Assembly (NCBI GenBank): GCA_028023455.1
Contig: JAQFVV010006199.1
Span: 3,064,646 to 3,128,645, forward strand
DNA from: Epiperipatus broadwayi
Taxonomy: Eukaryota > Onychophora > Udeonychophora > Euonychophora > Peripatidae
DNA: 64,000 nucleotides
Direction: 5' to 3'
Shown here: one piece after another, positions 12,060 to 23,580 of the stretch
Layout of the letters: every line of letters begins with the position of its first letter
How positions within the stretch are numbered: the stretch's first letter is position 1
The notes under the pieces: model-generated
Seen by the model: the letters and a program-made list of their open reading frames with translations, nothing else
Database searches by the model: none
Told to the model about the DNA's origin: nothing
Translations under genes and position numbers: made by a program

Positions 12060-14990
12060 ATGATATAAATGTTTAAAGAAATGAAAATTCTGAGATAAAA
12101 TAGGAAAAGAATTAGCAAGCAATGAAGAGAAGAATCCACAATTAATGGAAAGAACATTAAGTGAAAATAAAGAAATAAAAAGTCAGATGTTGGAAAAAAT
12201 TGAAAAAAAAATTATGCAGGACAATAAGGAAAATAATGAGAACAATCTGAAATCATTAGAAAAAAATTAGCAGAAATGAAGGGAAAAATCATGAAATGAA
12301 TTAAGAAAATAACAACCAAAATAAAGAAACAGTAAAGAAAGAATAAAAAAATCAGCAACAATAATAAAAAAATTAAATTATCAAAAAAAAAAAATAATAA
12401 AAATAAAGAAATTCTGCAAAATTGAAGTCATATTTGAGAAACAGCTTACAAACTATAAAAAAAAATCAGAAAAAGTTTAAATATAAATAAAGCCTTCAAT
12501 GAAAAGATAAATAAAGTATCTAAGAAGATTTTTAAAATGTGAAAAATATCAAGAAGAGAAATTCAAAGTAAACAAGAAAACATAAGCACATAGGTAAAAT
12601 AGTAGTAAATGTAAATGAACTATAACTGAGGGAAAGACAAAAGTTGAAGAGTTATCTGAAAAATGCCTACAAGAAAACAGAGTGAGAGATTTCTAATTGG
12701 AAAGTCACAAATCAAAAACTTGTCAATGACTTATTTAGCTAGTTGAAAAAGATAGAAGCTGATTAAAAAAAGATAGATCAAAACCAAATCTTGGCATATA
12801 CAAAAAAAAAAAAAAAAGAAAATCTAATAGGTATCACAAGGGAGGTAAACATAAGCACATAGGTAAAATAGTAGTAAATGTAAATGAACTATAACTGAGG
12901 GAAAGACAAAAGTTGAAGAGTTTTCTGAAAAATGCCTACAAGAAAACAGAGTGAGAGATTTCTAATTGGAAAGTCACAAATCAAAAACTTGTCAATGACT
13001 TATTTAGCTAGTTGAAAAAGATAGAAGCTGATTAAAAAAAGATAGATCAAAACCAAATCTTGGCATATACAAAAAAAAAAAAAAAAAAGAAAATCTAATA
13101 GGTATCACAAGGGAGGTAAACATAAGCACATAGGTAAAATAGTAGTAAATGTAAATGAACTATAACTGAGGGAAAGACAAAAGTTGAAGAGTTTTCTGAA
13201 AAATGCCTACAAGAAAACAGAGTGAGAGATTTCTAATTGGAAAGTCACAAATCAAAAACTTGTCAATGACTTATTTAGCTAGTTGAAAAAGATAGAAGCT
13301 GATTAAAAAAAGATAGATCAAAACCAAATCTTGGCATATACAAAAAAAAAAAAAAAAAGAAAATCTAATAGGTATCACAAGGGAAGAAAAGTAGCTACCA
13401 AAGTTAAAGAAGTAGATGAAAGTAATTTCCAGATTCCAATTGTAATAGATCCTGTTACATATCAGGAATAGTAAATAAAAACAAAGTGATATAGAAAGAA
13501 AGAAATGGTAAAAGTCTGCAAAAAGTCCAGAGTGATTGCAGGTTATAAAAAGAACTGGCAGTGATGCTGATGCTGTACAAAAATAAAAAAGTCTTCATAT
13601 CATTCACCATTACTGAGCTATAGTCATACTCCCTTAAACAAACCTCAAGAGCTATGAAGTATTTAATATAAAACTAATAAGAACTTCAACAGAGCATTTA
13701 ATACTGGGACTCTCTCATTCTAAAACAAAACATTTTACTTGTTGGTTTGAGACAAATCTCAAATTTAGTTTGTATATGGGAAAATTGATTTCTACAATGT
13801 ATGAAACAGGCCTGCCTGAAAATTATATTTATTTAAGAAAGAATTACTGTGATGGCATTATTCGATTCTGGAAACCAAATTTATGTCATTTCAAAAGAAC
13901 TAAATGCAGGAACAATTGAATCTCTAGTTATAACCTGAAGATAAAAAGAGCTTCAAAACAGATATGGGATCATTTCTACATTACTAGCAAAAATATAAAT
14001 CATGTTCTTATTTAATAAACTCATTTGATGTAATAATAGAATCATACTTCATACTTGAGTTCAAACATATCCTAGATTATACCAATAACCATTTTTTTTG
14101 TAATGGTGAGACCATTAGATTTACATCACTTGTAATATATAATTAAAAAATATGCAATATGCGAGTAAGTAATAATAAATAAAAAATTAGTGAATCCAAA
14201 CTCACTTTAGGCAGATAGCAGGTTACATTAATATTAATGTTCAATAAATTTTACAAAATATTTTCTGAAGAATTAAAGATTTTGAACACATTTGTATCCT
14301 GAATTAAAATAACAATAAATAAACTGTAGATCATGTATAGCATTCCATCAGTAAACATAAAATAACAATTGACACAGATATTAGATGGCATGTGATTTTT
14401 TAAAATATTTATCATACAATAACTTTTTTATGATAAGAAAGATGGATCACTAAGGATTGTCTTGGATGTCAGGTAGCTAAACAGTGTACCTATACTTGAT
14501 TATAGGGTTCTATCCTAAATCCATGATTTAAAGGGAAAATAAGTTTTTTCTATCTTTAGCCTGACATCAAGTTAATAGTAGAACAAATTCTACTTGGAAA
14601 AATTGCCAATATAATGAATTTAGATATGAATGCTATTAATATCATTTTATCATTATGTAGCTTCAGATCATAAACAGTGGTGCAAAGAAGTTGAAATTCT
14701 ATAGCTTGAGATTAAAAGCATTGCTACTAGTTTATTGATAATATGATCATTGTTTCAATAAATATAGAAGAACATCTCAAACATCTATAAGTTTATTTTT
14801 GTGAGTGTCAATGGGATTAAAATAAATGTAAAAAAGTTCTATAGCTAACAAAAATATTGTGTTTTGGGGGTATTTGTTGGACTAAGGATATCATGACTAT
14901 CTAGAAAAAGTATCAGCATTACAAATTTTCTCCTGACTAAGATCAAAAAGGAGATCTAAACTTTTCTAAGCTGTGTAATTTTTGCAATGG
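12060..14990 (+). pseudogene. Decayed Ty3/gypsy-like element: gag-like region, protease and RT
   Basis: The first part is Lys/Glu/Gln/Asn-rich (for example EKIEKKIMQDNKENNENN near 12.2 kb), like a coiled-coil gag N-terminus. It continues into the tandem-repeated segment. A retropepsin motif, MALFDSGNQIYVISKELN, starts at 13852, with DSG at 13864-13872. From 14435 the RT begins as KKDGSLRIVLDVR, a stop, then LNSVPILDYR. The catalytic box reads FIDN at 14731-14742 where Y/F-x-D-D is expected, followed by MIIVSINIEEHLKHL. VFWGYLLD at about 14860 matches the FLGH/YxV block. Several stops and frameshifts and the lost catalytic Asp make it dead. The RNase H part continues after an insertion. Assignment to Ty3/gypsy is from block order. 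Confidence 0.75.
12581..13386 (+). repeat. Three tandem copies of a ~270-bp unit in the gag-like region
   Basis: Units start at 12581, 12850 and 13121, each beginning CATAAGCACATAGGTAAAAT. They are nearly identical. The main differences are the length of an internal poly(A) run (15, 18 and 17) and an A/T change near the middle (TTATCTG in the first, TTTTCTG in the others). In the apparent gag frame each unit carries the same in-frame stops, so the triplication happened after the coding sequence had decayed. Confidence 0.9.
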
Positions 14991-14998
14991 GATTTATA

Positions 14999-15151
14999 AG
15001 GGAGTTAAACTCAGACTTTCAAACTCCCTACAGATATCCACTTCATCCTATACAACTGTTCACATGACCACTTACATGTGAAAAAAATAAATAATCTCCA
15101 ATATATGTATTTCATGCTGAAACATCACACATCAGTTGGTCCAAGTCATAA

Positions 15152-15208
<57 letters not shown>

Positions 15209-15571
15209 ATCAGTGCTCACTTTATATTAAGATAGCAAATCTTCAAACTTTTATGGACAGGCTTCAATCTTCTTCACCCTCCAATCCTTCAGCAATCAAT
15301 ATCATTGAAAACCTAATAATGGAATGCTCAAAGCCTTTGTTGATGCTAATATTATTCTCATAACCATGCTGAATTTAAATCAGTTTGATCCCTCATGTAT
15401 ATGACTTTAATATGTCCATTTAAGTACACCAAAAGGGATGAGTAGAATATGGGCTGCATATGATGTTAATATGTCTATTCAAATACACAAAAAAGAGATG
15501 AGCAGAATACAGGCTTAATATGTAATATTTAAATATAAGTATATTGCCTATGCTGAACTTAATGTAATTAG
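14999..15571 (-). repeat. 478-bp repeat family, locus 3: a single complete unit inserted in gypsy pol
   Basis: The unit starts on + with the inverted tRNA-like end (AAGGGAGTTAAACTCAGACT). It ends with CTTAATGTAATTAGA, the same phrase that precedes a new unit in tandem loci. It is longer than 478 bp because of a (CA)n(TA)n expansion at 15161-15208 and an internal duplication of about 58 bp (ATGAGTAGAATATGGGCTG, then ATGAGCAGAATACAGGCTT). RT motifs of the gypsy element end just before it and its connection/RNase H motifs resume after it. This single copy therefore defines the boundaries of the mobile unit. Confidence 0.75.
15161..15208. repeat. (CA)n(TA)n compound microsatellite
   Basis: About 12 CA repeats run straight into about 12 TA repeats, within the 478-bp unit at the place where other copies have only a short (TA)n. 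Confidence 0.9.
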
Positions 15572-15589
15572 AATTATACATTTGGAATT

Positions 15590-16133
15590 ATATGAAATCA
15601 TTATTACAACTATCAAAAATATTTCTACTAAAGATGGATACCTACCCTCAGTGAAGTGCTAGAGAAAATAAATAATACTTTTTTTCAGAAAGTGATTCTA
15701 ACCTACTCTTACTTGTTTTTGATTCAATCAGAAAGAAGTGATTGGAAATTAGGGATTACATTATTCTAAATCCAGCAAAATAATCAACATGGAATCCTCT
15801 GTTTTATAAATTGACCACTAAAAGACTCAGAAATTTATTATATGGTAACAAAGAAGGCAGCCTTAGATATAGTCTGACATTTCAGAAATTCCATCAATTT
15901 TTATTAGCCTTTGAGGTGATTGTGATCATTTATCACAAAAGCCTTGAAATAATGGTCAGTTTATTCAAGTCTTTCTTCGATATTTAATTACTCTACCAAA
16001 TATTGAAAATGGTTTGAAACTGGAATCTTATATAAACTTATCAGCAATCCCAGTCAGTCTATTCAAAAATATTTATGTGGTACCCTAGGTCTTCTAATAC
16101 TACATCTATTTCTAATTTTTAAAATGCCAACTT
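15590..16133 (+). pseudogene. RNase H and connection part of the gypsy-like pol
   Basis: After the inserted repeat unit the + strand gives SEVLEKINNTFFQKVILTYS and FLIQSERSDW. These correspond to the block before RNase H and its first strand (the usual LQTDASD, with acidic residues changed). Then come HGILCFIN.PLKDSEIYY and VTKKAALDIV..FRNSINFY, the classic region where relatives have SR.L...E..Y..TEKE.LAIV. Next is EVIVIIYHKSLEIM near 15.92 kb, equivalent to V.TDHK.L with Asp replaced. Order and spacing agree with gypsy pol. No integrase was recognised downstream, where a LINE is inserted. Confidence 0.7.
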
Positions 16134-18214
16134 TGGTCATTCTTCTTCTTCTTCTTCCACAGCTTGATTAATCCCACTTCAATTGGGGTTGCTGGTACAG
16201 GTCATTTGTCTCCAGATTTCTCAGTCTGAAGCCATTTCCTTTTTGAGTGAAATCTCCTGCAGGTCCCTCTTCACTCAGTCAACCCATCTGGTCTTGGGTC
16301 TGTCCCTGGGTCTTTCCCCAAGTGTCTCAATCTTCCTTCCAATGTAATTTTCTTTTCTTCTCTTAAAATTTCCAAACCACCTCTACCTTGATTCATTCAT
16401 TTTATCACTGATTTTCCTCACCTTTATATTTTCTCATATTACGTTATTTCTCACTTTGTCCTTTCTACTCAAACCCAAGATGAACCTAAGCATTCTCATT
16501 TCATTATACATTGTTTATCCTCTATTTTCTTAGTGGCTGGCAATGTTTCTACCTCATACAGAAGTGCTGGATGCCCCACAGTTTTATAAACTTTCCCTTT
16601 CAGTTTTGTTCCTACTCTCCTATTGCAGAGTATCCCAGAGACCATTCTCCAATTAATACATCAGCTTGAGTTCTCCCAACAATCTTTCCATCCAGTGATC
16701 CATCCTTATTCATCCAGGTGCCAAGATATGTAAATTTTTCAGCCTCAGGTAACTTTTTTCCTTCTAACATAATGCTCCCTCTACCACTTCCACAAAAGAG
16801 CAGTTTATTTCTGCTAATTCTCATTCCTCCTTTCTCCAGTGCTTTCCTCTATTCTTCTATTCTATCCCGAGCTTCTTTGATGCCTTTAAATGCAATCACA
16901 ACACCATCAGCATATATCATGTTCCAGGGTGTTTCTGTGCAGATATCTTCTGTTGGAACGTCAATGACGATATTAAATAGTAGGGGACTCAGAGCTGATC
17001 CCTGATGCACACCCACTTTCACCTGAAATGAGTCTGTTTCTTCTGCACTGCATCTCACACTGGTTTGACATCCTTGATACATATCTTGGATCAGGTGGAT
17101 GTATTTTTTTAGGGCCAACTGACGCATCTCCAAAGTTCATCTTTAGGCACTCTGTCAAATCCTTTTTCCAAGTCAATGAATATTAGAACAATTGATTGGT
17201 TGACTTCTCTGTGTCTTCCAAGAAGTTTCTGTAGTGCAAGGATTGCATATGTGGTTCCTCTACCTGGCATGAAGCTGAACTGTTCTTTGCTGATATATAT
17301 TTCCTGTTGTAGCTGATTTTCTATTATTCTCTCCCATATTTTCATTGTGTGGCTCATCAGCTTTATTCCTCAGTAATTACCACAGTCTAGAATATCTCAT
17401 TTGGTTTTTATAGATTGGAACCAAAATGCTTCACCTTCATTCATTTGGCATATTCTCTGTGACCCAGATGTTATTAAAAAGTTTGGTCAGAAGATGATTC
17501 CCTCTTCTCACAATACCTTCAACACTTCCACATGGATGTCATCTGGTCCCACTGATTTTCCACACTTCATTCTTCTAACTGATCATCTCCTACTGATTTC
17601 TAAGACTGGGCCCAAAGTTGGAGTTCCCAATCACTTGCCAATCCATGGGTTTTCTTCATTTAGTAGGTGCCCATAATATTGCTTCCATCTAGCTGTGATT
17701 TTGTTCTTGCTACACAACACCTTATTGTTAGAGTCTTTTATTCAATTTGCTTGATAAGTATCTTTACCATTCTTGTCACATTGTTTTGCAATGTGCCAAA
17801 TCTTCTTAACTCCTTCTTTCTCTAAGCTTTCATATAAGTCTGAGTATGCATCAGACTTGGCTTTGGCAACAGGTTTCTTTGCTTCTTTCTTTGATGTATT
17901 ATATTTGACCCTATCACTCACCTCTCTGTCTTTGTCCCATTCTTTTTTGGCCATTTTCTCCTTATTCTCTTTTATTACTCCCGATGCCTGGCCTAGAACT
18001 TGATCACCAATTGCACAAAGGTTGCTTACTGCTCTTGTTCAGAGATCTTCCTTTTCTTCTTTGTCTGCAACCTTCATCAATTTGTCAATAAATTGCTTTC
18101 TGAAGGCTTTACCCCCAGGTTTCCACCATTTGTTCTTGATGATGCCTCTTCTAGGACTCAGTTTAATTCCTATGAGATTTGCATGGCATAGTAAAAGTCT
18201 ATGCTGGTCATTCT
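16134..18214 (-). mobile_element. RTE-like LINE, 5'-truncated, with 10-bp target-site duplication
   Basis: The insertion is bounded by the direct repeat TGGTCATTCT at 16134-16143 and 18205-18214. The 3' end on the minus strand is a short GAA-type tail (CTTCTTCTTCTTC on +), as is usual for RTE-type LINEs with simple-repeat tails. Base composition is less AT-rich than the surroundings and the protein is better preserved than in other LINEs here, so this is one of the younger insertions. The 5' half of the element, including the endonuclease, is missing, as expected from incomplete reverse transcription. Confidence 0.85.
16200..18190 (-). pseudogene. Reverse transcriptase of the RTE-like LINE, inactivated
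   Basis: Read on the minus strand. At 18.1 kb is IKNKWWKPGGKAFRKQFIDK. At 17954-17742 is AKKEWDKDREVSDRVKYN and a KKEAKKPVAKAKSDAY linker. At 17.4 kb is the DCGNYRG(I) region of RT, then FMPGRGTT and VLIFIDLEKGFDRVPKDELW (palm motif A) at 17357-17109. GVHQGSALSPLLFNIVID (motif B) and YADG at 16914-16903 follow in another frame. Relatives have YADD, so the second catalytic Asp is Gly through a GAT-to-GGT change. FTYLGTWMNKDGSLDGKI at 16824-16612 is the post-RT block. Frameshifts fall at about 17.12, 16.84 and 17.4-17.7 kb. It once copied its RNA at nicked target DNA and is now dead. Confidence 0.9.
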
Positions 18215-18536
18215 GTTAAAGTTTTATTATTGATGTAGTAGAATATAAGTCATTTATGTCTAAAAGATTTGTGTATTAGATGTCATATTCCTAATTTTGA
18301 ATGGAAATATTATTAATACTTTACAAAATTAAATAAAAAATTAAATATACATATATTAATATAAAACTGATAGCTTTGATTTACAGCAAAGGATTGAAAT
18401 AACGAAATTTCAAAAACTTATTGACAATCAAATGAACTACTTAATATATTGTAAAGAACAAATAGTTAGAATAGTTAATTTTAAAAGCTTTAAATAAACA
18501 TTATTTTAAGTTTATTGGACTGAAAAATAAGAGGCA
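18215..18536. other. No gene seen
   Basis: This may be the continuation of the gypsy-like element past the LINE insertion, but I could not recognise integrase blocks. Confidence 0.4.
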
Positions 18537-18608
18537 GCATTTATTTCGGATTTAGCATTTATTTCGGATTTAGCATTTATTTCGGATTTAGGATTTATTT
18601 CGGATTTA
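18537..18608. repeat. 18-bp minisatellite, four copies
   Basis: The unit GCATTTATTTCGGATTTA is repeated four times without a gap. The last copy differs by one base (GGATTT for GCATTT). Confidence 0.95.
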
Positions 18609-18917
18609 AATTTTCACGCAACAGCTTCATCAGCTTGTATCAATGTTTGTTATTTCCAGTTTAAAAATTATGACTAAACTTTATATAAATTAGCAATCTT
18701 GAAAATTTATTGAAGAGCATAAGTTAACAATCTTGAATATTTAATAAAATACTACAATTCAAATATTATTTAAGAAAACAAAATAGTTTTCAGGTTGAAA
18801 ATTACACTACAAGATTTAATATAAAACTTTGGATTATATTTGTTTAGGCAACATGTGAATTGCAGTGTACTTTAAAAAACATCTTTATGCTCCCCAGTAA
18901 ATATTAACTTTGTTATT

Positions 18918-19957
<1,040 letters not shown>

Positions 19958-20377
19958 CTATAAGAATTTATAAAACTGAGGAATACTCTCATTCTAAATA
20001 GAAGATAAAATCTTTGAAAAGATAAGAATGAATCCACCATATATTTTTTTATCTAAATTTATATATATAGGCCAATCTAAAGAATTAAGATATGAGAGTG
20101 TAAAGGTCTTAATCAATCACTTTTAATTCCATTTACTGTATATTAATAAATGACATTTGCAAATTTTTTACAATTTACTGCATGTCATTATTAATATATA
20201 GTAAATGGAATTAAAAGTGATGAATTAAGATCTTCACACTCTCATATATTAATGCTTTACATTGGCCTACAAATATGAATTTAGGTAAAAAAGATAAGTG
20301 GATTCACTCATGTTTTTTCAAAGATTCTATCTTGTGTTTAAAGTGAGAATATTTTTGAAGTTTATAAATTCATATAG
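19958..20377. mobile_element. Palindromic MITE-like element, family P1 (copy 1)
   Basis: Two arms of about 197 bp (19958-20156 and 20182-20377) are imperfect inverted copies around a 25-bp spacer bounded by TGACAT and ATGTCA. Distinctive matching pairs are TTTTAATTCCATTTACTGTA with its inverse, AAGATAAAATCTTTGAAAAG with CTTTTT..AAAGATTCTATCTT, and ATATAGGCCAAT with ATTGGCCTACA. Relatives are at 21.5-22.0, 41.7-42.6 and 52.8 kb. There is no coding capacity. A non-autonomous DNA transposon with very long inverted repeats is the simplest reading. Confidence 0.75.
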
Positions 20378-21506
20378 CACATGTGTTGGAGCTGATTCAC
20401 TTATGATTATTACAAATGCAACATGGCACTAGATAAATAAATAATTAGTTATTTTATAATGCTAAAATAAAAATGAAAATATTAAATTTAAAGATTTTTA
20501 AATTTGAATCATTTACTACTAAATATAATCATATATAACTGCTTTTTTAAAAAATGTAAAAATATAAAAATTATCATGTGATTATTGTTTTGACCAGCAG
20601 TTTGAAAACCATGTTTCATGCTAAAAAAAGGAAAAGTTATATAAAAAAATGTCCTTTTTTTAAAAAAAGACTATTTAAAAGTTAAATTAAAAATTTAATA
20701 GATTTTAATTTAATGTGTGTCAAGTTTACATCTTTTTGCTTATAGTGTCTCAAGAACGCACATTTAAATTGGTCAGTAGTTACTTTCTAGTTTCAATGTT
20801 TTGTATTATAATGCAATGAAGATTCCAATTCACTGTATAGATTCAATTATCAATCTAAAAATTATGATCTGACTGGAATGACTACATAAAATTACATTGT
20901 TCAGCATGCAACAGACAGTGCATTTGTTCAAGAGATTTGTTTTGCTGCATAAGCATAACTATATTTTAAAATTTACTTGTTTTAAGCTGCCAAACAAATC
21001 CTGTCAATATGTCCAGAGGATGACAAAGTTTAAATTTTTATTATTATTAATGTGGCTATAAAAGAATGCTTTATCAAAAATAAAAAAAAATTCCATAAAT
21101 ATAATACAGAGACAGTGCAAGAGAATTGCAAAAGAAATAATACGTTGCTTATAAGTACTGTAAAAATAAAGTTAAAAAAATAATTATCAATGCATATTAA
21201 TATTTAAATATGATTTGGTTTATATTTGTACATATAAAAGTTTTTCATATATTTTATCATGAATAAAGATAATTATTGGATGATTAAAAAAATATTTAAA
21301 ATAAAACACTTTTTTTGACAAAATGACAGTTTATGCTTCTAGATATTTAATTAACGGCATTATTCAATAAATATTGTAGTTAATACATCTTTTGTCATAT
21401 TTGAATGCAATCTGAATAACATTTTTTAGTAGAATAAAGTTTTTTTTATTATCTGATTTGAGGAATTTAAGTTCATTATGATGGAATTAAATTATAATAT
21501 TCAGTT
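20378..21506. other. No gene seen; AT-rich spacer
   Basis: Nothing recognisable on either strand. The first bases still resemble the outer flank of P1 elements (GCACATGTGTTGGAGCTGAT). Confidence 0.45.
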
Positions 21507-22015
21507 TATAATACATTAAAGATCAGCCTTTTCAAGCTATTGTGCATGCGCTTTTTACGAGTGTTAATAATAAACGAATACTTTCACTCCCAACACAAGA
21601 TATAGTATTTAGAAAAAAATAAAATGAATCCAGTGAATTCACTTATTCTTTCCAACCAAAATACTTATACATGGGCAAATCTTAAGTACTGGAAGTGAAA
21701 GTGTGAGGATAGACCACTCACTTTAAATTACTATTTACGATATCTGAATAAATGACGTCGACAAAATTATCTAGAATTTACTAAATGTCACTCTCAAATG
21801 AAACTTAAACATATGTAAATAAGCATTTATTTTTATAGTGCTATGTTTTATAAATTGTAATACATTAAAGACCAGCCTTTTCAAACTATTGTGCATGCGA
21901 GTATTAATAATAAATGAATACTTTCACTCCCAACACAAGATATAGTATTTAGGAAAGAATAAAATGAATTCTGTAAATTCACTATTCTTTCCAACCAAAA
22001 TGCTTATATTCAGTT
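21507..22015. mobile_element. Palindromic-family P1 copy with a duplicated arm
   Basis: A segment of about 160 bp occurs twice in direct orientation (21507-21670 and 21856-22013). Each contains GATCAGCCTTTTCAAGCTAT or a close version, TTTCACTCCCAACACAAGAT and TTCTTTCCAACCAAAAT. Between them lies the part equivalent to the central hairpin of P1 (AATGACGTCGAC and ACTAAATGTCA). The second copy has lost about 8 bp after TGCATGCG. The locus therefore combines an old P1 element with a later direct duplication of one arm. Confidence 0.65.
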
Positions 22016-22983
22016 TAGTAAAAAAATAAGAGCACAATTTTAAATAAAATGATTGAAATCCTTAATTATCAATATCTACTCAAGATGCAATATTATATGT
22101 TGAAATTATGCATTGAAAATTATATTTATTATTACTTGTTTATTAAGATGATAATTTATAAAAAAATATTGAATGGAAGACATTGGGTAATCCAATGTCA
22201 CCAAGATACATATTTTATTTAAATCTAAATGTGTGTCAATAAAGCAAACTCAGCAACAGCAGTTATTCATAAATAAGTAGGATAACTCTAATTTCAAGTG
22301 AAAAAAATAAAAAGATAAAACAAATAATAAAAATAATATTAATAATAACATGAAGCAATCTATAAAACACAAATATGTCTAGATATAGAAGAGATAGAAC
22401 CTTTACTCTATTGATATTTTGCAATGCTGTCATTTAACTGTTTTTTGAGAAAACTTTTTTTCTGAAATGTTTCAACATCATGTCTAATTGTAGCTATTCA
22501 ATCATTTGAATAAAAGCATTCAACATAGCTTTTCTTTAGAATATTTTTGAAATAATCTTTATAACATAAACATAGTTCATTCTCCCATCAAAATCATTTT
22601 CAAGTTCTCCATGAGCTATTTTTTAGTGCTTATATTGTTCATTCATTTCATATATACAATTCAAAGATGATGTGATTTTACAAAAGTGAAGTTTATAGTA
22701 TTTCATCTAGCAAATTGAAGAATATTTTTATTGATCATAAATCTTGCCATCATAGTTTTAAAATTTTGTGGAGAATTGTTAAATTAAATTTGTTTAATGC
22801 CTATATTTTTACATTGATATGCTATGTAAACTAATGATAGTTAGATTTTGTTCTAAGCCCCTCTTTTATATATCTCATATAATAGATCTTTTTTTGTTGA
22901 TAATATTTGATTACAATAGAATACATATTTATTTAAGTAATAAGTGTAATAATGCTCAAGGTTAAATTGGTTTATAAGTAATC
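22016..22983. other. No gene seen; AT-rich spacer
   Basis: Nothing recognised. Long T and A runs are scattered through it. Confidence 0.45.
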
Positions 22984-23136
22984 ATTAAAACCAGACAACA
23001 CTTAGACAATTCCAGTATCAATAACAATCAACAATCTCAAACTATTGTCAAGGCAAAATGAGGGTGCCTTGACAACAGTTTGAGATTGTTGATTGTTATT
23101 GACATTAGGATTGTCCAGGTATTGACTGGTTTTAAT
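22984..23136. mobile_element. 153-bp palindromic MITE-like element
   Basis: Arms 22984-23055 and 23065-23136 are inverted copies with few mismatches around a 9-bp spacer. Outer ends are ATTAAAACCAG and CTGGTTTTAAT. The inner stem closes with GTCAAGGCA and TGCCTTGAC. No other copy was seen in this window. Confidence 0.8.
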
Positions 23137-23396
23137 ATTATTTATTGAATATTGCTCATGTCCAGTTCTTTTTAACATTTACACATATATAATACAAATG
23201 TGTTTGTGTGTACAGCATGCATATATAAATTAAGATTCGAGTATAAATAAAAATTAAAAAAATAAATTAGTTACTAATTATAAATTGAAAAAGCATATTT
23301 ATATATAGATTTGATGTGTGTTCACTCATTCACATTCTCACAAAAAGTATATAAAAATAATAAAAAACTTACAGTACTGTTGCAGCTTTATTTTTT
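23137..23396. other. No gene seen
   Basis: Short AT-rich spacer with no family member recognised. Confidence 0.4.
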
Positions 23397-23580
23397 AAAT
23401 AAAATGAATAGCAATTGTAAAATTTTTTTTCAATAAAACATCTATAGATAATATACTTTTTCTTTAATAATGTTTTTTTCATATGAAACAAATGACAATA
23501 ATAATTCTTCATAATTAAAATGCTATAGATGATATCTTTCTTCTTTAATACTGATTTTTTCTTATGAAAATGATTAAGCA
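23397..23580 (-). repeat. Diverged 81-bp tandem repeat (about 2.3 units)
   Basis: ATCTATAGATAATATACTTT at 23441 and GCTATAGATGATATCTTTCT at 23520 are followed by the same T-rich order, giving a period near 81 bp. Because 81 is a multiple of three, the 75-codon open frame across it on the minus strand (23369-23596) reads as a 27-residue repeat (IIYSILIMKNYYCHLF, IIYRCFIEKKFYNCYS). The frame has AT-driven composition, and I do not think it is a gene. Confidence 0.5.

Noticed and set aside
18537-18608. CRISPR-like direct repeats
   Set aside because: The 18-bp units are contiguous with no spacers, so this is a minisatellite; the DNA is eukaryotic.
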